Source: an uncultured Candidatus Melainabacteria bacterium (GTDB taxonomy: Bacteria; Cyanobacteriota; Vampirovibrionia; Gastranaerophilales; Gastranaerophilaceae). Taken from it: a stretch of 64,000 bases of DNA. A program made the translations under genes and the position numbers. Positions 42,312-50,038 of this stretch are shown here, piece after piece (position 1 is the first letter of the stretch; each line of letters begins with the position of its first letter). Under the pieces are notes generated by a model. That model was not told where the DNA came from, searched no databases, and saw only the letters and a list, made by a program, of their open reading frames with translations. Location: NCBI GenBank assembly GCA_949841365.1, contig CATKZI010000005.1:1-64000 (forward strand). Direction: 5' to 3'.

Positions 42312-43325
42312 ATGAATATTAAGGAAAAATTAGAACAACGAGAAATTGACAATTTATCGGAATTTGCGACAAAAAGCAGATTTACAAAAGGCAGAAAAAA
42401 AGTATACACACCCTGCGATGTAAGAACAGAATTTCAACGTGACAGGGATAAAATATTGCATTCAAAAGCGTTCAGACGTTTAAAACACAAAACTCAGGTG
42501 TTTTTATCACCGTTTGATGATCATTTCAGAACCCGTTTGACACATACTCTGGAAGTTTCGCAAATCGCCAGAACAATTGCACGCGCATTGGATATGAATG
42601 AGGATTTGACTGAGGCAATTGCTCTTGGGCATGATTTGGGGCATACACCGTTCGGGCATTGCGGAGAAGGTGTGTTGAACGAACTTGTAAAAGGCGGATT
42701 TCACCACAATATCCAAAGTGTCAGAGTTGTTGAAGTTTTGGAAGATTTGAACCTTTGCGCGGAAACAATCGACGGTATTTTAACCCACACCTGGGGCTAC
42801 ACCCCGAAAACTCCCGAAGCACAAATAGTTCAACTTGCGGATAAAATTGCATATATTAACCACGATATAGAGGACAGCATCCGCGCAGGAATTATTTCTG
42901 AAAGTGACCTTCCCAAAGACTGCATTGATTACTTTTCATCAGTACAAACAAAACGCTTAAACATAATGATTAATGAGATTATAAAAAATTCAGTCGGTAA
43001 ACCAAATGTCACAATGAGCGAAGAAGCATGGCATTACACAACAAAACTCAGAGAATGGATGTTTGAAAATGTTTATATTGATTCGCCCGCGAAATTAGAG
43101 GAAAAGAAGGCTAAAAACGTTATAAAAGAATTATTTTTCTTGTACTGTGACATGCTCAAACCCGTTTGCGAAGAAAGAAAAATAGAACGCATAGTAACAG
43201 ATTACATTTCGGGTATGACTGACAGATATGCCGTTGAAAAGTTTAAAGAAAACTTTATCCCGAAAGGTTTGCAGACAGGTGCAAGAGAAGATTACCTTTT
43301 CAAACTTGCAAATTTAGTTGATTAA
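42312..43325 (+). CDS. dgt: dGTPase-like HD-domain triphosphohydrolase
   Basis: This is an HD-domain protein of the deoxyguanosinetriphosphate triphosphohydrolase family (337 residues). It has FQRDRDKILHSKAFRRLKHKTQVF, HFRTRLTHTLEVSQIARTIAR (first His), ALGHDLGHTPFGHCGE (His-Asp pair) and the late Asp in KIAYINHDIEDSIRAG. Family enzymes cleave dNTPs to nucleoside and tripolyphosphate and tune nucleotide pools or limit phage. TAAAAT lies 8 bases before the ATG with no Shine-Dalgarno, so the message is probably leaderless. Confidence 0.92.
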   Translation: MNIKEKLEQREIDNLSEFATKSRFTKGRKKVYTPCDVRTEFQRDRDKILHSKAFRRLKHKTQVFLSPFDDHFRTRLTHTLEVSQIARTIARALDMNEDLTEAIALGHDLGHTPFGHCGEGVLNELVKGGFHHNIQSVRVVEVLEDLNLCAETIDGILTHTWGYTPKTPEAQIVQLADKIAYINHDIEDSIRAGIISESDLPKDCIDYFSSVQTKRLNIMINEIIKNSVGKPNVTMSEEAWHYTTKLREWMFENVYIDSPAKLEEKKAKNVIKELFFLYCDMLKPVCEERKIERIVTDYISGMTDRYAVEKFKENFIPKGLQTGAREDYLFKLANLVD

Positions 43326-43340
43326 AACTATAATAAACTT

Positions 43341-44030
43341 ATGAGAGCAGAATTATTAGGCTTTAAAATAGACACATACGATTTTGAAAGCGCAGTTCAA
43401 TACGCCAAAACAATATCAGGTCAGGTAGTTACAATTAACCCCGAAATGATGTCAAATCCTGATATGAAAGAAATTGTAAATTCAGCAGAACTTGTAATAC
43501 CTGACGGTATCGGAGTTGAAATCGGATTAAGGATTTCAGGCTATAACGTTAAAAGGATTCCGGGGATTCAGTTTGCACACAGAATGCTTCAAGAATGTAA
43601 ATCTGTTGCCTTAATCGGTGCAAAACCTGAGGTTAATAAATTGGCTTGTGAAAACCTTAAAGAGGAATTTGAAAATTTAAACATTGTATATGCTCAAGAC
43701 GGATATTTTAAAGATGATGAAAGAGTTTTGGCTGAATTAAAACAGGCAAATCCCCGACTTGTCCTATGCGCCCTCGGCTCTCCAAAACAAGAATTATTTA
43801 TACTTGAAGCAAAAAAATTGTTACCGAATGCTTTGTTTATCGGTGTTGGCGGAAGCTTTGATGTCTGGTCAGGACAGGTTGAAAGAGCACCCGAAATCTG
43901 GCAAAAATTAGGATTGGAATGGCTTTATAGAACAATCAAAGAACCTCAAAGGTTTAAAAGAATTTTTCCTACCCTTCCGCTATTTGTGTTGAGAGTCTTA
44001 CGCGACAGAATTATTCCAAAAGGAGTTTAA
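43341..44030 (+). CDS. WecG/TagA/CpsF-family glycosyltransferase
   Basis: This GT26 enzyme of 229 residues transfers N-acetylmannosamine(uronic acid) or a similar sugar to a lipid-linked acceptor. It has TINPEMMSNPDM, IPDGIGVEIGLRISGYNVKRIPGIQF, LCALGSPKQELFI, and GVGGSFDVWSGQVERAPEIWQKLGLEWLYRTIKEPQRFKR, which is diagnostic. A promoter TTGCAA - 17 - TATAAT (43306-43334) ends 6 bases before the ATG, giving a leaderless message. The ManNAc theme matches nanE/nanK elsewhere in the window. Confidence 0.92.
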   Translation: MRAELLGFKIDTYDFESAVQYAKTISGQVVTINPEMMSNPDMKEIVNSAELVIPDGIGVEIGLRISGYNVKRIPGIQFAHRMLQECKSVALIGAKPEVNKLACENLKEEFENLNIVYAQDGYFKDDERVLAELKQANPRLVLCALGSPKQELFILEAKKLLPNALFIGVGGSFDVWSGQVERAPEIWQKLGLEWLYRTIKEPQRFKRIFPTLPLFVLRVLRDRIIPKGV

Positions 44031-44852
44031 ATGTTAACAGATATTGAAGTTGAAAAACTAAAAGAACTATGCAGAGAAAGCAGACAAAATATTCTAAAAA
44101 TGGTTTATAACGCACAATCAGGACATATTGGCGGTGCATTATCATCAACAGAGATTATGACCGTTCTATATCACAAGTGCATGAAAACCTGCCCGAAATG
44201 GACTAAAGATAAAGAATTTCAAAACCGCGACAGATTTGTACTTTCAAAAGGTCATGCTTCTTCAATTCTTTATTCGGTTCTCGCGCAATTAGGGTTTTTC
44301 CCTAAAGCAGAACTTATGACATTCCGTCTTTTCGGTTCAAGATTACAGGGACACCCTGTTCCAATCTGCCCGGGGATTGATGTTGCAACAGGTTCTTTAG
44401 GACAAGGTTTGTCTATCGCCTGCGGAATTGCAATGGCATTGAGATTGGACAAAAATCCCGCTCATGTATTTTGTCTTATGGGTGATGGAGAACTCCAGGA
44501 AGGCAGTGTTTGGGAAGCTTTTATGCACGGAGCTCACGAAAACCTGAACAATATCGTAGCAATTATCGACAGAAACCGACTTCAAATCGATGGTTGTACT
44601 GAAAATGTAAAATCTTTAGACAATTTATCAGACAAAATTAAATCTTTCAATTGGGACGTAATAGAAATTGACGGACACGATATTCGTGCAATTTATGATG
44701 CAATAGAAAAAGCGAAACAACACAACAAACCGATTGCAATTATTGCAAATACTGTTAAAGGCAAAGGCGTTTCGTTTATGGAAAACAATGCAGGTTGGCA
44801 CGGTAAAGCACCTAACAAAGAAGATTTTGAAAGAGCAATGGCAGAATTATGA
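44031..44852 (+). CDS. Transketolase, N-terminal subunit
   Basis: This is the ThDP diphosphate-binding half of a split transketolase (273 residues). It shows SGHIGGALSSTEIMTVLYH, SKGHASSILYSVLAQLG, GSLGQGLSIACGIAMALRLD, the ThDP motif GDGELQEGSVWEAFM...IIDRNRLQIDG, and NTVKGKGVSFMENNAGWHGKAP. The partner C-terminal subunit, normally next, is missing. Instead the stop overlaps a YhcH gene by 4 bases. AAGGAG precedes the ATG, right at the stop of the glycosyltransferase gene. Confidence 0.9.
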   Translation: MLTDIEVEKLKELCRESRQNILKMVYNAQSGHIGGALSSTEIMTVLYHKCMKTCPKWTKDKEFQNRDRFVLSKGHASSILYSVLAQLGFFPKAELMTFRLFGSRLQGHPVPICPGIDVATGSLGQGLSIACGIAMALRLDKNPAHVFCLMGDGELQEGSVWEAFMHGAHENLNNIVAIIDRNRLQIDGCTENVKSLDNLSDKIKSFNWDVIEIDGHDIRAIYDAIEKAKQHNKPIAIIANTVKGKGVSFMENNAGWHGKAPNKEDFERAMAEL

Positions 44853-45274
44853 TTACAGATAATATCAAAAACCTTAAAAATTACAATATAGTATCTGAAA
44901 ATGTTATTAATTTTCTAATGAACCTGCCAACAGAAGCCGGACATTATGAAATTGACGATACTGCTTATGCAAATATCGATGTTTATAACACAAAACAAGA
45001 CTGTAAATTTGAAGCTCACAAAAAATATATTGATATTCAAATGCTTCTTGAAGGTTCTGAAGAACTTGACTACATTTCAGTCGACGATTTAAAAATCAGT
45101 GAAGCTTACGATGAGAAAAGAGATGTAATGTTTTTTCACAACCCTAAAAAAACTCCCGACACTTTACAGTTAGAACCATTCAAGTTTGCACTAATATACC
45201 CGCACGAAGCTCACAGACCTCAAATGGGCAACGGTCAGCAAGTTAAAAAAGTTGTGGTAAAAATTAAAGTTTAA
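44849..45274 (+). CDS. YhcH/YjgK/YiaL-family protein
   Basis: This is a 141-residue cupin-like β-protein: FEAHKKYIDIQMLLEGSEELDYI, and the metal-site end IYPHEAHRPQMGN. Relatives include EbgC and the sialic-acid-cluster protein YhcH, thought to act on sugar anomers or N-glycolyl sugars. In this genome nanE-nanK are 36 kb away. Here the gene is coupled to the orphan transketolase half. It overlaps the convergent gene at 45271 by 4 bases. Confidence 0.88.
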   Translation: MITDNIKNLKNYNIVSENVINFLMNLPTEAGHYEIDDTAYANIDVYNTKQDCKFEAHKKYIDIQMLLEGSEELDYISVDDLKISEAYDEKRDVMFFHNPKKTPDTLQLEPFKFALIYPHEAHRPQMGNGQQVKKVVVKIKV

Positions 45275-46290
45275 GAATTTAACTCAATCCTTTTAGGTAC
45301 TTGCATAACAGCTCGTTGTTGGTCATTTTTATTGAACACATTATTCAAATTAGGTTCAACAACTTTTTTGATTACGACTTTTTCTACAAAATGGTCAATA
45401 GGCTTAATTGCAATACCAAGTGCAACAAATCCGCCTACAGTTTTTAGCATTTTAGCTTTAGTCATTTTGCTTTTTTGGAATTTCTTAATAATATCTTCTG
45501 CCGCATCTCTCAGATAAGTTGTTTTATAATCAGGATCTTTAGCATACTTTTCTTTAAGTTTATTAAACTTCTTCCACATTTTATCTGAAAATTCTTGGGG
45601 TCTTCTGCCTGCCATCAAATCATCATACATTTTGAACATAGAGTTGATATTTTCGTCCGCAAATTTTAAAACTTTATCTTTTTGCGACATCGCAATCGCT
45701 TCCGGATGACGAGATGTAAATATAGCATCAGTTATAAATTTTATAGGATTTTTAATTTTGTGTTCTCTGATTAACTTTTCACGCTTAGTAGTAAAAGATT
45801 CTATAAAATGTTCTTTAAAAACTTGCTTTTTATCGGTAAATTTACCAAAATGTCTTCTACTGTTGAACTCATCTAAAAAGTTAATGACCTCTTCCTGAGT
45901 TTGAAGTGAAAGTCCTGTTTTACCCATAGAGCCCATTACAGAAGCCGTCTTTTGACCTGTAATTACCGCAGCAGTCGGCAAAACTACACTTGCAAGCAGT
46001 TGAAATATAGCCTGTTCCGTTCCTCTTTGCGCATTCGGGTCATAAGATGTTTTTTCATTTTTATATTTATCATAAATATCAGCCCCAAAATAAAGCATTG
46101 CAGGAAACCAGAGTAAAACCCCAAGTTTTGGAGCAATTTCACTTAATGCAGCACCTAATTCATTTGTATATGCAAGCCCGCGTACCGGCCAGTTCATTAA
46201 CGGGTCAGTATATTTTTTATCTTTTTTATTTTGCTCGCCTGTAAATCTTGGTACAGACACGCCGATATTATAGGGGGCTACCTTTAACAC
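45271..46290 (-). CDS. Lineage-specific membrane-associated protein
   Basis: About 339 residues if GTG at 46290 is used (GGAG lies 9 bases upstream). TTG at 46305 is the alternative. Near the N-terminus is SVPRFTGEQNKKDKKY. Hydrophobic segments follow (LGVLLWFPAMLYFGADIY, AIFQLLASVVLPTAAVITG), then a long Lys-rich helical part, then AKMLKTVGGFVALGIAIKPIDHFVEKVVI. The FTG element and layout match the 24055 product (PSFTGG, TQAIWLFGIPAYK). Function unknown. Confidence 0.68.
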   Translation of the reverse strand: MLKVAPYNIGVSVPRFTGEQNKKDKKYTDPLMNWPVRGLAYTNELGAALSEIAPKLGVLLWFPAMLYFGADIYDKYKNEKTSYDPNAQRGTEQAIFQLLASVVLPTAAVITGQKTASVMGSMGKTGLSLQTQEEVINFLDEFNSRRHFGKFTDKKQVFKEHFIESFTTKREKLIREHKIKNPIKFITDAIFTSRHPEAIAMSQKDKVLKFADENINSMFKMYDDLMAGRRPQEFSDKMWKKFNKLKEKYAKDPDYKTTYLRDAAEDIIKKFQKSKMTKAKMLKTVGGFVALGIAIKPIDHFVEKVVIKKVVEPNLNNVFNKNDQQRAVMQVPKRIELNS

Positions 46291-46310
46291 TTTAATTTTC
46301 TCCAAGTCTG

Positions 46311-47168
46311 TTATTTATTATAATGAATTTCTTCCACAAGTGCAAGCATGCGGTTGATAAATTTTCTGTAAGCTGCTCTGTCAGCTTCACCAGATAAAAT
46401 TATATCAGCTTTCATTGCTGTCGGATGAATATGAGTTATTGCTTTGTTCGAAGCATTCATATACACTTCATCCGCGGAATCGCCAAGTCCTCTTTCCTCA
46501 GCTCTTTTATAAAATCTTTCTTTCTGCGCGTGAGTCGAAACATCTACATAAATCTTAAAATCAAATGCATCGACTACTTTTTCGGTTAAGGTGAATAATC
46601 CTTCAGAAATAATAATTTTAGACGGTTTGGCAAGTTTTACATTATCAGTTCTTTTAGCAGTTCCTGACATATCATATTCGGGAAGATATACCGCATCGCC
46701 ATAGACAAGTGTTTTAATATGCTTTTTCATTAATTCAAGTTCAAGAGCTTCAGGAACATCCAAATCATAATGTTTTGCAAATTCCGCAAAACTACCGGCT
46801 TTTTTTACCATTTCCGAACGGTCATAGTAATAGTCATCAGTATTAATTCTTGCAATAGCATCTTTTATAGAATATTCATTAGCAAATTTTTGAATTGTAT
46901 CAATAATATCATATGTAATAGTTGATTTTCCGCTTGCAGTTTCTCCTGCAATACCGATTGAACAAGATCTTGTAACAGCACCCGATAAAAATAATGCCAT
47001 TTTATGTATAGCAGAAGGTTTAACCTTACGGAATATAGAATTATGTGAATTTAATTCATCAGAAAAAATTTGTTTTAACCTTTTTTCAATATAAAAACAA
47101 AGGTTTGTTTCGGACTGTAGAAAACTTTTTGTATTCTTAATTTCATTACGAGTTAAAGTATTTTGCAA
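46311..47168 (-). CDS. Uridine kinase / phosphoribulokinase-type P-loop kinase
   Basis: This 285-residue kinase begins with TTG behind AAAAGGAT. The Walker A is GIAGETASGKSTITYDII (about residues 73-90). Downstream are RINTDDYYYDRSEM, the DLDVPEALELELMKKHIKTL segment and SKIIISEGLFTL, matching uridine kinase. It has about 70 extra N-terminal residues and a longer C-terminus than Udk, so the substrate may differ. The C-terminal part includes FYKRAEERGLGDSADEV. Confidence 0.78.
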   Translation of the reverse strand: MQNTLTRNEIKNTKSFLQSETNLCFYIEKRLKQIFSDELNSHNSIFRKVKPSAIHKMALFLSGAVTRSCSIGIAGETASGKSTITYDIIDTIQKFANEYSIKDAIARINTDDYYYDRSEMVKKAGSFAEFAKHYDLDVPEALELELMKKHIKTLVYGDAVYLPEYDMSGTAKRTDNVKLAKPSKIIISEGLFTLTEKVVDAFDFKIYVDVSTHAQKERFYKRAEERGLGDSADEVYMNASNKAITHIHPTAMKADIILSGEADRAAYRKFINRMLALVEEIHYNK

Positions 47169-47281
47169 TTTGTAAATCCTTTTCCGCTATTAAAAAAAAT
47201 GAACAAAAAATTTTTTGCTATTTCTTTTATATGTTACCAAAAAAATTTACAAAAAAAACATAGTATGTATAAATGTAAATA

Positions 47282-47310
47282 TTGCATATTAAGAAAAAAT
47301 GTTTTATAAT
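47282..47310 (+). promoter_or_regulatory. Promoter of 47317, spaced for a leaderless message
   Basis: TTGCAT (47282-47287), a 17-base spacer and a perfect TATAAT (47305-47310) end 6 bases before the ATG at 47317. Initiation 7 bases after the hexamer falls on the A of the ATG. An ATG at 47299 lies within the promoter and cannot be the start. Confidence 0.7.
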
Positions 47311-47316
47311 GTAAGT

Positions 47317-47775
47317 ATGGATTATAAAAAACTTTGTTTTATTTTAATTGGCATTTTGGTTTTATTGTTGGCAGCTTATGGAGTATACAGCTATAAAGTA
47401 ACGCAGGCTAACATTGAAGAGCAAAATATTTGTGCGGACGATGAATTAATTGCAAGATTAATTGTTCAAAATACTAATCCGTTTAGTAAGTTTAAATTTA
47501 TAAAAAAACGTAATACTGACTGTAAAGTTCTTTTGATTACTAACAAGCCGGAACCTCAAGGTGAGCATAATATAGAGTTTTGCCCAGTACTTGATGCTTC
47601 AACAAACTCTGTAAGCATGCTTATTTATACTTATGTACATGATATGTATGACCGTGAAACCGCTTCAAAAGAACTGAAAAAAATGGTTCCTTTAATGACT
47701 CCTTATGATTATTGTCCTCAATATTTTAACAATATGATTACTCTTGTTAAAATGAAAAAACGTTTAGGCTTATAG
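47317..47775 (+). CDS. Membrane-anchored small protein, unknown
   Basis: The start at 47317 gives 152 residues: a short cytoplasmic N-terminus, a transmembrane helix (LCFILIGILVLLLAAYGVYSY) and a periplasmic domain with four cysteines (for example ICADDE and DYCPQY). The promoter forces this start instead of one 18 bases upstream. The outer domain is not recognised. It resembles single-helix anchored proteins such as the pilin-family homologue at 5276 only in layout. It is followed by the histidine kinase gene. Confidence 0.7.
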   Translation: MDYKKLCFILIGILVLLLAAYGVYSYKVTQANIEEQNICADDELIARLIVQNTNPFSKFKFIKKRNTDCKVLLITNKPEPQGEHNIEFCPVLDASTNSVSMLIYTYVHDMYDRETASKELKKMVPLMTPYDYCPQYFNNMITLVKMKKRLGL

Positions 47776-47826
47776 GCTATTGCCAAAGTTTGGTAAATAT
47801 TATACAATGCTTCCTGAGGTAAGTTT

Positions 47827-48534
47827 ATGTCAAGAAGTTTAGGAGCATCAGATAAAGAAGAACTGTTTTTTGCTACACTCGCACACGATCTGAAAAATCC
47901 CGTACAAGCTCAACTGTTAAGCTTAAAGATGTTATCAGACGGAGCATTCGGGAAATTAAACAACCGGCAAAAAGATATACTTAATATAATATTAGAATCT
48001 TCAAATTACATGAATAACATGCTTTTATCGGTACTTAATTCATATAAATTTGATAACGGGATTATATATTTAGACAAAAAAGAAGTTTTGGCAGACGAAT
48101 TAATTCACAACTGTATAAATGAAGTAAAAACATTTGCCCATAGTAAAAATATAAAAATAATATATAAACCTTGTAAAATAAAACTTTTTGCTGACAAAAT
48201 ACAACTTCGGCGTGTAATTTCAAACTTATTGAATAACTCTATAACATACTCGTTTAAAAACAGCGATTTAACTATTTCTACGACCGGTAATGATACAAAT
48301 GTTATTTTCAGTTTTGCAAATAATAGTCCTGAAATTCCTACAGATATTAAGAAGCATATTTTTGAAAAATATGTTTCAGGAGCTTCAACAGGCATTGGAC
48401 TTGGTTTATATTTTTCAAAACAAGTTGTAGAAGCTCATAACGGAAAAATATATTGTGAAGGTAACGGTACATCTAATAAATTTATATTTGAAATACCTTT
48501 AAAAAATATAAAACAAAGTTCAATTGACTTATAA
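47827..48534 (+). CDS. Soluble histidine kinase without sensor domain
   Basis: This 235-residue sensor-less kinase has an H-box LAHDLKNPVQAQ (phosphoacceptor His20), an N-box RRVISNLLNNSITYSF, and the G-box GIGLGLYFSKQVVEAHNGKIYCEG. There is no transmembrane, PAS or HAMP region, so it must receive its signal through a partner. GAGGTAAG is the ribosome binding site and TATACAAT lies near 47801-47808. No response regulator is adjacent. The one at 63590 is 15 kb away. Confidence 0.88.
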   Translation: MSRSLGASDKEELFFATLAHDLKNPVQAQLLSLKMLSDGAFGKLNNRQKDILNIILESSNYMNNMLLSVLNSYKFDNGIIYLDKKEVLADELIHNCINEVKTFAHSKNIKIIYKPCKIKLFADKIQLRRVISNLLNNSITYSFKNSDLTISTTGNDTNVIFSFANNSPEIPTDIKKHIFEKYVSGASTGIGLGLYFSKQVVEAHNGKIYCEGNGTSNKFIFEIPLKNIKQSSIDL

Positions 48535-48538
48535 ACAT

Positions 48539-48739
48539 TTAATCCGTTATTTTAAATAAATCATCTAATGTACAGTCCAAAGCTCTGCATAAATTTTCTA
48601 ATGTATTAAAACTGACAGTATTTGTTCTGTCATAATACAATCTTGTTATTGTGCTTCTGCTTACACCCGACATTTCTGCAAGTTCATATATTTTAATTCT
48701 TTTAGCTCCCATTATAGCTGATAAATTATTCTTTAGCAT
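48539..48739 (-). CDS. XRE-family helix-turn-helix regulator
   Basis: This 66-residue Cro/C1-type protein consists of little more than the HTH: KIYELAEMSGVSRSTITRLY (helices 2-3), then NTVSFNTLENLCRALDCTLDDLF. It is divergent from the pilin-like gene at 48849, and a large palindrome lies between them, so it probably represses itself or the pilin gene. A promoter CTGTCA - 17 - TAAAAT ends 6 bases before the ATG without a Shine-Dalgarno, predicting a leaderless message. Confidence 0.9.
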   Translation of the reverse strand: MLKNNLSAIMGAKRIKIYELAEMSGVSRSTITRLYYDRTNTVSFNTLENLCRALDCTLDDLFKITD

Positions 48740-48745
48740 AAGATA

Positions 48746-48774
48746 ATTTTATCAGTATGCTATAAATTTGACAG
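48746..48774 (-). promoter_or_regulatory. Promoter of the XRE regulator gene
   Basis: On the minus strand, CTGTCA (48769-48774), a 17-base spacer and TAAAAT (48746-48751) end 6 bases before the start codon at 48739. Confidence 0.6.
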
Positions 48775-48781
48775 AATTAGT

Positions 48782-48810
48782 CAATAGTGATATATCATAA
48801 ATCACTATTG
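48782..48810. promoter_or_regulatory. Large palindrome, candidate operator
   Basis: CAATAGTGAT (48782-48791) and its exact reverse complement ATCACTATTG (48801-48810) flank a 9-base AT-rich centre. It lies in the divergent space between the XRE regulator and a pilin-like gene. No T run follows, so it is not a terminator. The arrangement is typical of a dimeric HTH operator. Confidence 0.6.
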
Positions 48811-48848
48811 ATGCGTTAAAATTAATAAAACTTATTAATGGAAAATAT

Positions 48849-49577
48849 ATGAATAAAGGTTTCACACTAGCCGAAGTGCTTATTACTCTTGGAATAATCG
48901 GCGTAGTTGCTGCAATTACAATTCCTACGATAATTTCAAATACTCAAGACAAACAAAATATTGTTCACTGGCGAAAAATGTATTCTGTCATCAATCAAGC
49001 ATTTCTTCAAACTATAGAAGAAGGTTATTCTCCGTGTATTCCATTTGTTAATGGCGAAACCTGCACAAATTTAATTGAATCTGCCCCACACAATTTAAAC
49101 ACTGAATTTATAAACAAAATGTTGGAAAAATTTAACGTAGTAGAAACTTGTGATAGTGGAGAATGTTATAATGGAAAGACTGTTTGGGCACCTGACTATT
49201 ATCGCAGATACAAAACTCTCGCAGGAGGGAAAATTAACAGTTACAATCTTTCAAGCTACAGAGCCAGACTTGCAACAGGAGAATTAATTATGTTTGGAGG
49301 AAGTCATGGCAGACATTGGATAACTGTAGACGTTGATGGATTTGGCAATGGAAAAGATACTTTAGGAAAAGATGTTTTTGTTATGAAAATTCATGATAAA
49401 TACTTAAAACCTATGGGAGCTGATGGCACTTTTAACAAAAATAAAAATGGTAAAATCTGTGAATGCAGTAAGAATAAAGGGGCAGTTAATGAAAATTATA
49501 TTGGTGGAGCCGGCGGAAGCAGCGAGGTAGCATCAGGTGCCTGCTGCAGCGCATATTACTTATTAAATGATAAATAA
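48849..49577 (+). CDS. Type IV pilin-like protein, intact
   Basis: This prepilin of 242 residues has a minimal leader: MNKG then FTLAEVLITLGIIGVVAAIT. The outer domain is longer and Cys/Gly-rich near the end (GGAGGSSEVASGACC). The family C-terminal motif is present in altered form (ITVDVDGFGNGKDTLGKDVF). It lacks the MKKL-x-I-x-PP leader and C tract of its sisters. It lies behind a palindrome and a divergent XRE repressor-type gene, so its control is probably transcriptional. Confidence 0.88.
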   Translation: MNKGFTLAEVLITLGIIGVVAAITIPTIISNTQDKQNIVHWRKMYSVINQAFLQTIEEGYSPCIPFVNGETCTNLIESAPHNLNTEFINKMLEKFNVVETCDSGECYNGKTVWAPDYYRRYKTLAGGKINSYNLSSYRARLATGELIMFGGSHGRHWITVDVDGFGNGKDTLGKDVFVMKIHDKYLKPMGADGTFNKNKNGKICECSKNKGAVNENYIGGAGGSSEVASGACCSAYYLLNDK

Positions 49578-49605
49578 AGAGAGGTACTGATAAGTACCTC
49601 TCTTT
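49576..49605 (+). terminator. Strong terminator after the 48849 pilin gene
   Basis: A 13-base stem, AAAGAGAGGTACT / AGTACCTCTCTTT, with GATA loop begins in the stop codon region and runs into the repeat element. Confidence 0.88.
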
Positions 49606-49819
49606 ATTTGCCGAAGGCCGGACTTGTCTTGGATTTGCTCCACGCTCGAATAGTTTCGTTTATGAGCCTCTGGCTCACTAAACTCAATATTCTCGCTATC
49701 CGGACTCGTTTCACTCCGTCCGTCCGCAAATCCGCCGAACCTCAATGTTTCTCACCTGCTATTCAAGCAAATAAAAAGAACACCTAAAGGTGTTCTTTTT
49801 ATTTGCCGAAGGCCGGACT
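49603..49819. repeat. Duplicated tRNA-Leu 3' end enclosing an imperfect palindrome
   Basis: A 22-base segment at 49603-49624 is repeated exactly at 49798-49819, where it forms the 3' end of tRNA-Leu (acceptor and T-arm). Between the copies lies an imperfect palindrome: GGATTTGC (49631-49638) is inverted at 49726-49733, and GAATA, GTTTA and TGAGCC are nested with their complements around TCT (49663-49677 core). The tRNA terminator follows within. No integrase is present. It may be a remnant of an integration at the tRNA or a small non-autonomous repeat. There is no credible coding sequence. Confidence 0.55.
49773..49802 (-). terminator. Terminator of tRNA-Leu
   Basis: AAAAAGAACACC / GGTGTTCTTTTT with loop TAAA lies immediately downstream of tRNA-Leu on the minus strand and is followed by T-rich sequence. 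Confidence 0.8.
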
Positions 49820-49887
49820 CGAACCGGCACGTGGTTGCCCACACAAGATTTTGAGTCTAGCACGTCTACCAATTTCATCACTTCGGC
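49804..49887 (-). tRNA. tRNA-Leu (anticodon CAA)
   Basis: This is an 84-base class II tRNA. The acceptor stem is GCCGAAG / CTTCGGC with discriminator A, the D-arm carries AAATTGGTAGA, the anticodon loop is CTCAAAA (anticodon CAA), the long variable arm is TGTGG-GCAA-CCACG, and the T-arm is GCCGG-TTCGAGT-CCGGC. CCA is not encoded. The anticodon stem CTAGA / TCTTG has one T-T mismatch at its second pair, which is unusual but tolerable. Confidence 0.93.
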
Positions 49888-50038
49888 TTATTTAATTGTC
49901 ACCTCATTATAATAACAGAAACATTTTAAATTTCAAATATTATTTTAAAAAATTTTTTATTAAACTTTTTTCCCGCTCTAAGATTGATTAAATTAGCATT
50001 CTTGCATTTTAAAATTTTTTCATTAAGAGGATTTATAT

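Noticed and set aside
49563-49745. 60-codon minus-strand frame through the repeat element
   Set aside because: It reads through the duplicated tRNA end and the palindrome. The sequence is explained by RNA/repeat structure, and the protein has no recognisable features.
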